Origin: an uncultured Prevotella sp. | Lineage (GTDB): Bacteria > Bacteroidota > Bacteroidia > Bacteroidales > Bacteroidaceae | DNA: 64,000 bases | Assembly: GCA_900770395.1 (NCBI GenBank) | Contig: CAAGKM010000023.1 | Location: 1 to 64,000, forward strand | Direction of reading: 5' to 3' | Shown here: positions 35,876-44,581 of the stretch, in pieces | Position numbering within the stretch: the stretch's first letter is position 1 | Layout: each line of letters starts with the position of its first letter | The notes under the pieces: generated by a model | Database searches by the model: none | Seen by the model: only the letters and a program-made list of their open reading frames with translations | Told to the model about the DNA's origin: nothing | Translations under genes and position numbers: made by a program

Positions 35876-37633
35876 ATGGAAGAGAAGAATACAAGACAAA
35901 AGGCGCGCCGCATTCCCTACGGAATGATGAACTTCGTGGCAATCCGCGAGGATAACTGCTATTATGTGGACAAGACAAGGTTTGTGGAGAAGGTGGAGGA
36001 CGCCAACAAATTCTTCTTCTTTATTCGTCCGCGCAGGTTTGGCAAGAGCCTCACCATATCTATGCTTCATCATTATTACGACATCAACCAGGCGGACAAG
36101 TTTGAGAAGCTATACGGTGATTTGTACATAGGCAAGCACCCTACGCCTAACCACAACAAGTACCTTGTGATAAAACTCAATTTCGCAGTGATAGATGCAG
36201 AATTAGGTAACTACCGCAGTTCCATGGATGCGCATTGCAACAATGTGTTCAATTACTTCTGCGATGTTTACAAGCAGTATCTTCCAGAAGGAATAAAGGA
36301 GGGGATGAACAAGAAGAGTGGTTGTGTAGAGCAGCTGGATTATCTGTATCGTGAGGCTCAGAAGACAAATGCGAGGATATATCTTTTCATTGATGAGTAT
36401 GACCATTTCACCAACAACATCTTGTCGGATGCCTCACGGCTTGATGAATACAAGCAGGAGACGCACGGCACGGGATATCTGCGCACGTTCTTCGACACGA
36501 TTAAGTCGGGAACAGACACTACGATAGAACGTGTGTTCGTAACAGGCGTAAGCCCTGTGACCCTTGATGACCTCACCAGCGGCTTTAACATCGGCACAAA
36601 CTACTCTCTTTCATATAAATTCAACGAGATGGTGGGCTTCACAGAGGAGGAAGTGAGGGAGATGCTGACATACTATTCCACTTTCCATGAGTTTCATCAC
36701 ACCGTCGATGAACTGATAGAGACGATGAAGCCGTGGTATGACAACTATTGCTTTGCAAAAGAGGCATACGGCGAGACAACGATGTACAACTCCAACATGG
36801 TGCTCTCGTTCCTCTACAAATATATTGACAACAGATGCCGTATACCAGACAGAATGCTTGACGAGAACATACGCACTGACTACAACAAGCTGCGCATGCT
36901 GATACGCAAGGACAAGGAGTTTGCGCATGATGCCTCAATAATCCAGACTCTCGTGTCGAAGGGCTTCATCACGGGTGAGCTGAAAGAGGGATTCCCTGCC
37001 GAGAGCATTGCCAACAACGACAACTTTGTCAGTCTGCTATATTACTTCGGACTGGTGACAATAGGCGGTATTCATCGTGGCAAGCCAAAGTTGGTGATTC
37101 CCAACGAGGTGGTGCGTGAGCAGATTTACTCTTACCTTCTCGACAACTATCACGACAACAACCTTCGGTCAGACAGATATGAGCTTAGACAGCTGGAGGA
37201 GAACATGGCATACGACGGCGACTTCAAGCCTTTCTTCCAGTATATTGCCGACAGCATCTATACCTTTGCCTCTCAGCGCGACCGTCAGAAGGGCGAGGCT
37301 TTCGTGCATGGCTACACTCTTGCCCTTACGAGCCAGTGCAGCTACTATCGTCCTGTCTCCGAACTTGACAACCAGGGTGGCTATGCCGATATCTTTCTCC
37401 GTCCACTTCATGAGATTTACACGGACATGGAGCACTCGTACATCATCGAGCTGAAATATCTGAAGAGCCAAGCCACAGATGAGCAGGTGGCAGCCGCCGT
37501 GGAGCAGGCAAAGGCGCAGGTGTGCCGCTATGCCGACACTGTCACCGTTGGCGAGAGCATCGGACAGACCACTCTCCATAAGGTGTATGTTGTATATCGT
37601 GGCGTGGAGATGGTGGCATGCGATGAGATTTAG
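35876..37633 (+). CDS. AAA-ATPase-like / PD-(D/E)XK nuclease family protein
   Basis: About 585 residues. The ATG at 35876 is preferred over the GTG two codons upstream. The N-terminal AAA-ATPase_like domain (~10-230) has RRIPYGMMNF, VDKTRFVEK, the P-loop-like RPRRFGKSLTISML and the Walker B-like IYLFIDEYDHF. The C-terminal PDDEXK_9-type nuclease domain (~470-585) contains YADIFLRP and IIELKYLK. This family is abundant, often multi-copy and mobile in Prevotella and Bacteroides; its function is unproven. It starts 7 nt after vapC, so it may be co-transcribed with the TA pair as an inserted unit. Confidence 0.85.
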   Translation: MEEKNTRQKARRIPYGMMNFVAIREDNCYYVDKTRFVEKVEDANKFFFFIRPRRFGKSLTISMLHHYYDINQADKFEKLYGDLYIGKHPTPNHNKYLVIKLNFAVIDAELGNYRSSMDAHCNNVFNYFCDVYKQYLPEGIKEGMNKKSGCVEQLDYLYREAQKTNARIYLFIDEYDHFTNNILSDASRLDEYKQETHGTGYLRTFFDTIKSGTDTTIERVFVTGVSPVTLDDLTSGFNIGTNYSLSYKFNEMVGFTEEEVREMLTYYSTFHEFHHTVDELIETMKPWYDNYCFAKEAYGETTMYNSNMVLSFLYKYIDNRCRIPDRMLDENIRTDYNKLRMLIRKDKEFAHDASIIQTLVSKGFITGELKEGFPAESIANNDNFVSLLYYFGLVTIGGIHRGKPKLVIPNEVVREQIYSYLLDNYHDNNLRSDRYELRQLEENMAYDGDFKPFFQYIADSIYTFASQRDRQKGEAFVHGYTLALTSQCSYYRPVSELDNQGGYADIFLRPLHEIYTDMEHSYIIELKYLKSQATDEQVAAAVEQAKAQVCRYADTVTVGESIGQTTLHKVYVVYRGVEMVACDEI

Positions 37634-37671
37634 AAATGTTTTTTTTATGTAATATTTGTGTTTAGATGCAA

Positions 37672-37739
37672 ATGTTACATAAGGCAAAGAATGCGATACA
37701 AAAAATAGAACTTTATATCTGATTTTTTGTGTACCTTTG
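37672..37739 (+). promoter_or_regulatory. Xylan-regulon operator and promoter, site 3 (GH10 operon)
   Basis: Half-sites ATGTTAC (37672, extended as ATGTTACATAAGGCAAAG) and the weaker GCGATAC (37693) are 21 bp apart. The -7 box TACCTTTG is at 37732-37739, 60 bp from the first half-site. No TTTG is present at -33. Confidence 0.72.
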
Positions 37740-37800
37740 CACATGTTTTTATAATATAACTGTTTTTTATAATATAACTATAAATTTAGAATAACTGAAT

Positions 37801-40140
37801 ATGAAGAAAATTAACGCATTTCTCCTATGTCTCGGTATGGCTTTGCCCGGCATGGCTCAGCAGAGCTTTGAAAAGGGTAAGCCCAATGACGATAATTATC
37901 GTTATCTTGATGAATATGGTGACCTGAAAGAGTACATCGACAGAGACAAGTACCCGACATTCCGTATGGGACTTGCAATCATTGTGAACGACTATCTCAA
38001 CAACACAACGGTGCGCAACTGCCTCAACCGTAATGCCAACGAGACCGTGGCGGGCAATGCCATGAAGATGGCAAGCTGCGTGGACGGCAATGGTAACATG
38101 AACTTCAGCAATGTGACCAAATTTGTCAACACGGCAACTGACAACGGGCTTGAGGTTTATGGACACACACTGGCATGGCACTCGCAGCAGCCTAAGGGAT
38201 GGCTGCTAAAATTGCTGCAGGACAAGCCGGCTCCAGAGCTTCCTGACGGTGATGTGACGGTATATGTGCCTGTCTATAGCAAAAACTTCCGCACTAACCA
38301 GAGCGTAGGGTGGAAGGCTGATGAGGCAACGTATGGCTACAAACTGTCTTTTGATGCTAAGGACGGACTTAATATTAACTGTACAAAGAAGGTCAATTCG
38401 TGGGAAGTGCAGTTCTTAGCTTGCGAGAATATTACGATGGAGAAAGGAAAGACCTATCGCATGAGCATGATGGTGAAAGGCACCAAGGCTGGCAAGCTGC
38501 ATACAAAGCTGGGTGACTGGGGTGGTGGACCTGGCGGTGATGTGGCGTTCGACACAGAGTGGAAGACTGTCACCCGCGACTACAAGGCAGCCATGTCCGG
38601 CAACTTCTATCTCCTGCAATGCGGTGATTTCGTAGGCGACATCTATATCCGCGACATCAAATTTGAGGAACAGAAGAAGGGCAAGACGATAAATGAGGAG
38701 CGCCGCTGCCTGAAGGTTGAGGCTACGGAGCGTGTGGATGAGGCTTGGGATAACCAGTTCTGGTTAGTGCCGGGCAGTTTCAGTGCAGGAGCAAAGTTTG
38801 AGTTCTCTGCCGATGTGCGTGCCGACAAGGCTGCCACAGCATCTACACAGATTCATAGCGAGCCGGGCAGCTATGTGCACTATGAGGCTTTAGGCAACAT
38901 ACCTTTCACCACGGAGTGGAAGGCAATAAAGCTGTCGGGTACGCTGAGCAAGGCAGGAAAGAGCATTGCTTTCAATCTTAATGAGCTTGCTGCTGCCAAT
39001 AATTATTATTTCGACAATGTTAGCCTGAAGATTAATGGTGTGGAGAAAATCAAGAACGGTGACCTTGAGGGAACCGATGTGTCATCATTCAAAATAAAGA
39101 CAAACCGCGGCGGTGTGGAGACACCTGCTATTTGCGAGAACTTGTCATACGTATATGTTCCAAGCAGCATTCCTCTTACACAGGAGGAGCGTCTCGAAGT
39201 GCTGACCGACGCCATGGATAAGTGGATAAAGGGCATGATGAATGCCTGTGGCGGCAAGGTGAAGGCATGGGATGTGGTGAACGAGGCAATCTCAGGCGGA
39301 GGAAACGACGGCTCAGGCAACTATACTCTCCAGCATTCTGAAGGCTATAACCCCAATGGTACTTGGGACGTGGGCGGCGATGCCTTCTACTGGCAGGATT
39401 ATATGGGCGACCTCGAATATGTCCGCACGGCTGTGCGCCTTGCCCGTAAGTACGGTCCTGAAGATGTGAAGCTCTTCATTAACGACTATAACCTTGAGAG
39501 TTTCTGGGATGACAACAAGAAGCTGAAGTCGCTCATCAACTGGATTAAGAAATGGGAGGCAGACGGCGTTACCAAGATTGACGGTATAGGCACGCAGATG
39601 CACATCTCATGCAGTATGAACGACAACGACCTTAACAACCGCAAGAAGCACATCACCCAGATGTTCCAGCTAATGGCAAAGAGTGGCAAGCTGTGCCGCG
39701 TGTCAGAGTTTGACATGGGTATGGTTGATGCCAGTGGAAAAACTGTCAACACAGGTAATATGACAGAGGCGATGCATAAGCGTATGGCTGATTACTACGA
39801 GTGGATTGTAAAGGAGTATCTCCGTATTATTCCTGCTGAGCAGCAGTGGGGTATCTGCCACTGGTGTCCTACAGATTCTCCTGCCGGCAGCGGTTGGCGT
39901 GCCAACGAGCCTGTAGGTATCTGGGACATTAACTACTACCGCAAGCATGCATACGCTGGATTTGTCCGCGGCTTTGGCGGTGTAAAGACGGGTATTGAGA
40001 ATGTGGAGGCGGCTAATCCTGCTGCTGTCAAGAAGGGAATCTACGACCTTACTGGTCGCCGCTTTGCGGAAGGTACCGACTTCTCTACTCTCCCTGCTGG
40101 TCTGTATATTGTAAACGGAAAGAAAGTGGTGAAGAGATAA
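37801..40140 (+). CDS. GH10 endo-1,4-beta-xylanase with internal carbohydrate-binding insertion
   Basis: A 779-residue secreted enzyme with a signal peptide cut after GMAQ. The GH10 barrel is split. The first part (~35-150) includes subsite residues in GHTLAWHSQQP (His122). An insertion of two binding modules (~150-460, LGDWGGGPGG and WDNQFWLV types) follows. The second part (~460-730) has acid/base Glu495 in WDVVNEAI and nucleophile Glu636 in RVSEFDMGM. The split layout is that known for Prevotella xylanases such as Xyn10C. The last ~45 residues (TGRRFAEGTDF, LYIVNGKKVVKR) are the shared C-terminal tail. It cleaves xylan backbones into oligosaccharides for the Xus porins. First gene of a four-gene operon with its own xylan operator. 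Confidence 0.93.
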   Translation: MKKINAFLLCLGMALPGMAQQSFEKGKPNDDNYRYLDEYGDLKEYIDRDKYPTFRMGLAIIVNDYLNNTTVRNCLNRNANETVAGNAMKMASCVDGNGNMNFSNVTKFVNTATDNGLEVYGHTLAWHSQQPKGWLLKLLQDKPAPELPDGDVTVYVPVYSKNFRTNQSVGWKADEATYGYKLSFDAKDGLNINCTKKVNSWEVQFLACENITMEKGKTYRMSMMVKGTKAGKLHTKLGDWGGGPGGDVAFDTEWKTVTRDYKAAMSGNFYLLQCGDFVGDIYIRDIKFEEQKKGKTINEERRCLKVEATERVDEAWDNQFWLVPGSFSAGAKFEFSADVRADKAATASTQIHSEPGSYVHYEALGNIPFTTEWKAIKLSGTLSKAGKSIAFNLNELAAANNYYFDNVSLKINGVEKIKNGDLEGTDVSSFKIKTNRGGVETPAICENLSYVYVPSSIPLTQEERLEVLTDAMDKWIKGMMNACGGKVKAWDVVNEAISGGGNDGSGNYTLQHSEGYNPNGTWDVGGDAFYWQDYMGDLEYVRTAVRLARKYGPEDVKLFINDYNLESFWDDNKKLKSLINWIKKWEADGVTKIDGIGTQMHISCSMNDNDLNNRKKHITQMFQLMAKSGKLCRVSEFDMGMVDASGKTVNTGNMTEAMHKRMADYYEWIVKEYLRIIPAEQQWGICHWCPTDSPAGSGWRANEPVGIWDINYYRKHAYAGFVRGFGGVKTGIENVEAANPAAVKKGIYDLTGRRFAEGTDFSTLPAGLYIVNGKKVVKR

Positions 40141-40161
40141 CAGAATTAATTTAATACATCA

Positions 40162-41109
40162 ATGAGACACTTTTCATTTATTATGTCTTTATTCTGCGCC
40201 GTTGCAATGACTGCAGCGGCGCAGAACACTAAGTTCGGTAAGCCGTCAAAGGAAGAATGGGAACTTAAAAATGTCAGCTTCGCACCCGATGCAGAGGCTG
40301 TGGTGTTATATAAGTCGGTGGATTTGACATACACACTTGCCGGAGCGTTCAGCGCATACGGCAGCAGCGGTGAGGGGGCGCTGGACGACAACCGTTTTGC
40401 CTCTACAGGAACAAACAAGTATATCGACCCGGAAGGCACCACGATGTTGTATGACGTGAAGATACGCACAAAGATACTGAAAGACTCTGGTGCAGGATAT
40501 GCGGCAGTGGACATTATCAGTTTTAACGAGAAGGACGACATGAACATGCGCGATGAGTTCTATGAGATGAAGGTCATGGCATTCAGCAATGTCGGCGGTA
40601 AGGTGAAGAAAAGAAGAATTGACGGTGCCGACATAACAGATGAGCGCATCAACGACCACTACGTCATACGACATATACGCATTCCTGATGTAAAAGCAGG
40701 CGACATCATTGAGTATCAGTATAAATTATTCAGTGTTCGCAGTACATATATCTTCGACACACAGTTGCAGGAAAACATACCTGTCTTGTACTCAATGTGC
40801 AGGCTCGACATTCCATATTTCCTTCAGTTCAATATCAATAAGCCTGAGATTCCGAACGTAAAAGCATCGGTTGCCTTAGGACAGATATTGATGAAGAGTC
40901 CGAACAACGACATGCAAAACCCAAGGAAATGTGTCACAAACGTATATACAATCGAAGCGCGTGCCTTGCCGGCTTGTGGTGAGGAAATCAACCTTCAGAA
41001 TATCGAGAACGGCAAGGTGTACTGCGTGCGCACAGAGCTGAAAGACAAAAGATTCGATGTGAAGCCAGATTCAGCAGGACCTGTGCGCCACTTGATAATT
41101 GGAAAATAA
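40162..41109 (+). CDS. DUF3857-type secreted protein without transglutaminase domain
   Basis: A 315-residue protein with a signal peptide (cut after AAAQ). The region ~40-290 resembles the N-terminal DUF3857 domain of Bacteroidota transglutaminase-like proteins (AVVLYKSVDLTY, VIRHIRIPDVKAGDIIEYQYKL). The expected downstream transglutaminase core with its Cys-His-Asp triad is absent. It sits between the xylanase (21 nt) and the propeller lipoprotein (9 nt), clearly in the same operon. Function unknown. The domain call is from remembered family patterns. Confidence 0.7.
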   Translation: MRHFSFIMSLFCAVAMTAAAQNTKFGKPSKEEWELKNVSFAPDAEAVVLYKSVDLTYTLAGAFSAYGSSGEGALDDNRFASTGTNKYIDPEGTTMLYDVKIRTKILKDSGAGYAAVDIISFNEKDDMNMRDEFYEMKVMAFSNVGGKVKKRRIDGADITDERINDHYVIRHIRIPDVKAGDIIEYQYKLFSVRSTYIFDTQLQENIPVLYSMCRLDIPYFLQFNINKPEIPNVKASVALGQILMKSPNNDMQNPRKCVTNVYTIEARALPACGEEINLQNIENGKVYCVRTELKDKRFDVKPDSAGPVRHLIIGK

Positions 41110-41118
41110 GATACATTT

Positions 41119-42564
41119 ATGAGATATAGAGCAACGCTTTTTGCTTTAGTGTCGGTGACAGTGTGCGCATTGCTGTCGGGCTGCACAAGAATGAGACAAG
41201 CTGCGGCAATATCAGACGTGCAACCAACGATATTCCCCGACTACAAGGACGTGACGATACCTGTGAATATCGCACCGCTTAACTTCATGGTGGAAGAGGC
41301 GGAGCATATACAGGCTGTGTTCAGTATCGACGGTAATGAACAGGTTACGGTATGCGGCAGCGAGGGTGTGGTGGACATTCCCGCAGACGAATGGAAAGAC
41401 ATGACCGCAAAAGCGGCTGGAAGAAAAATCGATGTAGAGGTGTCGGTGTGGAATGACTCCAATCCCGATGGCGTCACATACAAGCCATTCACTATAAATG
41501 TGGCAAAAGACAGTATTGACCCATGGATAGCCTATCGGCTTATTGAGCCGGGATATGAGGCATGGAGACAGATTGGTATCTATCAGCGTGAGCTTGCCTC
41601 ATTTGAGGAGGTTGAGATGGTGACCAACAAAACCACCAAAAGTGCCTGTGTGAACTGTCATCATTTTCAAAACCGTTCCTCAAAGCGTATGATGTTTCAT
41701 GCACGTGGGACGAATGGAGGAACTATATTCTTAGAGAACGGCAGGACGAGAAAGATTAAACCGGAAAAGAGTGTCGCTTATCCGGCATGGCATCCGGGAG
41801 GCAGATATATCGCTTTTTCGTCTAATGTGACCCGTCAGAATTTTTACGGACAGGGGCGCCAGGTGCTTGAGGTGTTCGATAAAAGCTCTGACCTCGTGTT
41901 ATATGACACAAAAGAGGACAAAATCATAACCGACCCGCGTTTCCTTACCGAGGAGACGATGGAGACATTTCCTTCATGGTCGCCTGACGGCAAATGGCTT
42001 TATTTCTGCTCAGCCGCAAGTAAGAAAAAAAGCAAGGACTTGTTCTACAGCATATTGCGTGTGGAGTTTGACGGCAACAGCGGCAAATTGGGAGAGAGGA
42101 CAGACACGGTGTATAATGCAAGGACACAGGGTGGCAGCGCATCGTTCCCGCGTATCTCTCCCGACGGGAAGTATCTGCTTTTTACACTTGCTGCCTTCGG
42201 CACATTCCCAATCTGGCATAACGAGGCAGACTTGAAGATGATGCTTCTCGATACGGGTGAGCCTGTTGACATCTCTGTATGGAATGACAAGGAGAATACC
42301 GAGAGCTATCATTCCTGGTCGGAGAATGGCAGGTGGGTGATGTTCTCCAGCCGCCGGCTTGACGGCAGATACACTCGTGTGTTCATTGCCTATCTTGACA
42401 AGAACGGCAAGCCGCATAAGCCTTTCCTCTTGCCGCAAAAGGATCCCCGTCTGAATACACTGAGACTGAAATCCTTTAATATCCCAGAGTTTATGGACGG
42501 CAGGGTGGATATGCCTGATAATACCGTGGAACTGTTTAAATGCGAAGACAATATAATACAATGA
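41119..42564 (+). CDS. TolB-like (PD40) propeller lipoprotein with CxNCH motif, copy A
   Basis: A 481-residue lipoprotein (lipobox LLSGC). The N-terminal beta domain (~30-135) starts with the block FPDYKDVTIPVNIAPLNFM, shared with copies B and C. A linker (YRLIEPGYEAW) leads to CVNCH (Cys177, Cys180, His181), which has the form of a c-type haem site. A propeller of PD40 strands (YPAWHPGGRYIAFSS, FPSWSPDGKWLYF, FPRISPDGKYLLF, YHSWSENGRWVMFSSRR) covers ~215-440. It follows the DUF3857 gene by 9 nt and overlaps the next gene by ATGA. Surface or periplasmic lipoprotein of unknown function, always paired here with a DUF6057-like membrane protein. Haem binding is not established. Confidence 0.75.
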   Translation: MRYRATLFALVSVTVCALLSGCTRMRQAAAISDVQPTIFPDYKDVTIPVNIAPLNFMVEEAEHIQAVFSIDGNEQVTVCGSEGVVDIPADEWKDMTAKAAGRKIDVEVSVWNDSNPDGVTYKPFTINVAKDSIDPWIAYRLIEPGYEAWRQIGIYQRELASFEEVEMVTNKTTKSACVNCHHFQNRSSKRMMFHARGTNGGTIFLENGRTRKIKPEKSVAYPAWHPGGRYIAFSSNVTRQNFYGQGRQVLEVFDKSSDLVLYDTKEDKIITDPRFLTEETMETFPSWSPDGKWLYFCSAASKKKSKDLFYSILRVEFDGNSGKLGERTDTVYNARTQGGSASFPRISPDGKYLLFTLAAFGTFPIWHNEADLKMMLLDTGEPVDISVWNDKENTESYHSWSENGRWVMFSSRRLDGRYTRVFIAYLDKNGKPHKPFLLPQKDPRLNTLRLKSFNIPEFMDGRVDMPDNTVELFKCEDNIIQ

Positions 42565-43997
42565 TGAAACGAATTAGAATATCTGCGGCAGCTGCTGTTG
42601 CAATATATGCCGTGTGCTTGTTTGTATGTGTATGGGCGGCATGGTATTTTTACTTTTATTATGCAATAATCTGGTATGAGGGGTATAGTTATTTCACCAC
42701 GCAGTCCGATACTATGATGCTGGCGGCTATTTTCCCTGACGACATCCTGAAATATATTGGAGCATTCATTTTGCAGTTTTTTTATTATCCTGCATTGGGT
42801 GCGGCTATTGAGGCGGCTTTTGCAGTGTTTGTGTTCCTTTGCGCCGCTGTTGTGGTCAGATGCCTGTTTAACAGACCTTTGCATCTGTTGTGGACAGCGC
42901 TTATTCCTGTGGCAATATTTGCGGAACAGAGTTTTTGGGACAGCAATCTCACCGTATCGTTGAAATGGTGTCTGTGGTCATTGCTGGCTGCTGTCTCTGT
43001 ATGGTGCCTGAAGCTGGCAGTGCGTCGGCGTATTAATATGCCCCGTATCATTTCCAATTTTGTGGTTGGGGGTGTTGCCTCGGTGGCTATGCTGTTCTGT
43101 GTGGTATATAATCTTGTTTTCAAGAACGGCAACTGGTGTGCATATCAGGATATATGGAGGATGGAATACTTGGCAGAGACACGGCAGTGGGACGCTCTTC
43201 TTGAGGTGACTACTCCCGCGGTGGCGCAGATGAACGAGATAGCACGCCGCTATGCTGTGCTTGCATTGTTGGAAAAAGGACAGCTTGCCGACAATGTGTT
43301 TCTGTATAGCGTGACTGACTCAAAAGACCTTTGGTTTAAAGGCCGTGAGGAGCCGATGTGCCGTAACTACAATGCAATGTTGTTTCGTTCATTAGGAATG
43401 CCGAATGAAGTGGTTCATCAGACGTTTCAACAGCAGATACAATCGGAGTTTGGAACCAGTTTTACTGTGCTCAGACGTTTGGCGGAAACAAATCTGGAGA
43501 CAAAGAACTATGCACTGGCAAAGAAGTATATGGATATATTGAGTCATTCCACTGTAATGAAAGGGTGGGTGGAAGAGAGAAAACCGCAGCTGGAGGCAAT
43601 AAGGAATGCAAAGCCGGTATTTGAGGAAAAGGGCGAGCAGTTTTATACCACGAGCATTTTGAAGGTGACTGCGGAAATGTACAACCGTTATCCAGACAAC
43701 CGCAAGTATGCCGATATGTTTCTTTGCGGTCTTCTTGCAGATAAGAACGATAAAGAGTTCTATTCAGCCTTTCAGGTGATAGCAACAACTCAGTATGCCC
43801 ATGGCGAGCGTATTCCCCGCTACTATCAGGAAGCCCTTATGCTGGTGTCGGTCAGTAAGCCGGAAGTGTTGCGGGAATATTCCATCAGCCGTGATGTCCA
43901 GGAGAATTTCAAGAAAGCGATGACATTGGTGAAGAAAGGTGATGTGGCGCGCATGAGGTCTCTTTATCCAGATTCTTTCTGGGCTTATTGCCTCTGA
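42561..43997 (+). CDS. DUF6057-like polytopic membrane protein, copy A
   Basis: About 478 residues from the ATG at 42561, which overlaps the upstream stop as ATGA and implies translational coupling. The N-terminal ~190 residues hold about six hydrophobic segments, including the block LQFFYYPALGAA shared with copy B. The C-terminal ~280 residues are soluble and TPR-like (ALLEKGQLADN, LAETNLETKNYALAKKYMDIL). The family assignment is from memory. Inner-membrane location with the helical repeats on one face is predicted. Paired with propeller copy A in the xylanase operon; role unknown. Confidence 0.7.
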   Translation: MMKRIRISAAAAVAIYAVCLFVCVWAAWYFYFYYAIIWYEGYSYFTTQSDTMMLAAIFPDDILKYIGAFILQFFYYPALGAAIEAAFAVFVFLCAAVVVRCLFNRPLHLLWTALIPVAIFAEQSFWDSNLTVSLKWCLWSLLAAVSVWCLKLAVRRRINMPRIISNFVVGGVASVAMLFCVVYNLVFKNGNWCAYQDIWRMEYLAETRQWDALLEVTTPAVAQMNEIARRYAVLALLEKGQLADNVFLYSVTDSKDLWFKGREEPMCRNYNAMLFRSLGMPNEVVHQTFQQQIQSEFGTSFTVLRRLAETNLETKNYALAKKYMDILSHSTVMKGWVEERKPQLEAIRNAKPVFEEKGEQFYTTSILKVTAEMYNRYPDNRKYADMFLCGLLADKNDKEFYSAFQVIATTQYAHGERIPRYYQEALMLVSVSKPEVLREYSISRDVQENFKKAMTLVKKGDVARMRSLYPDSFWAYCL

Positions 43998-44146
43998 TAA
44001 AGTTTGTACATATGATGTTAGCTGCCAATGAACCGCTGAAGAAAGATATTATGTAAAAAATATTCTGAAAAATAACCGCTTAAATTTTTCTTGAAATAGA
44101 AAAAACAAGTGGCGGTTTCATGGTATTTAGCTCAAAAATAAATGGA

Positions 44147-44267
44147 ATTGTCCACGAATATAGGTGATATTGCCAAAGGAGTTAACTGACTTTGCCAACG
44201 AAGTTAACTTACTTTGGCAACGAACATATGTTACTTTGGCAACGAACATATGTTCATTTTGCCTCTG
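44147..44267. repeat. Array of ~22-bp tandem units with changing palindromic core
   Basis: Units at 44147 (degenerate), 44169, 44191, 44213 and 44235, with a partial one at 44257. The common frame is TTTGGCAACGA. The core palindrome is AGTTAACT in the earlier units and AACATATGTT in the later ones. It lies in the 584-bp gap between the DUF6057-like gene and the GH127 operon, which also holds a weak hairpin near 44063-44120, a terminator and operator site 4. Confidence 0.88.
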
Positions 44268-44303
44268 AAACAAGCAAAAATGCCGTTTTTTGCTTGTTTT
44301 TTT
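44268..44303 (+). terminator. Rho-independent terminator after the GH10 operon
   Basis: The stem AAACAAGCAAAAA / TTTTTTGCTTGTTT is followed by a T-run, directly after the tandem array. Confidence 0.65.
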
Positions 44304-44469
44304 ATGAGGAAAAAGTATGCTGATGATTTAACTTCCTGATTAACAATGTGATATAAATGCGTGAAATTTCGCGTATTTGAAACCATAGATACGTTTGGAT
44401 GATTTTAAACGATTCTCCAGAGTATCTTTGTCATAATCTTTTACTACTATTCGGCTGGGGTTGGAGAAT

Positions 44470-44537
44470 TTGTAACATCTGGCAACGTATATGTAACATT
44501 ATCGTATGCGTTGTTTCGAAAAAAAGGAGTAACTTTG
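44470..44537 (+). promoter_or_regulatory. Xylan-regulon operator and promoter, site 4 (GH127 operon)
   Basis: Half-sites TTGTAAC (44470, extended as TTGTAACATCTGGCAACG) and ATGTAAC (44491) are 21 bp apart. The -7 box TAACTTTG is at 44530-44537, 60 bp from the first half-site. Confidence 0.7.
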
Positions 44538-44581
44538 TACCCTAAAATTAAAGAAACAACCAAAATATAAAAACAATAGAT

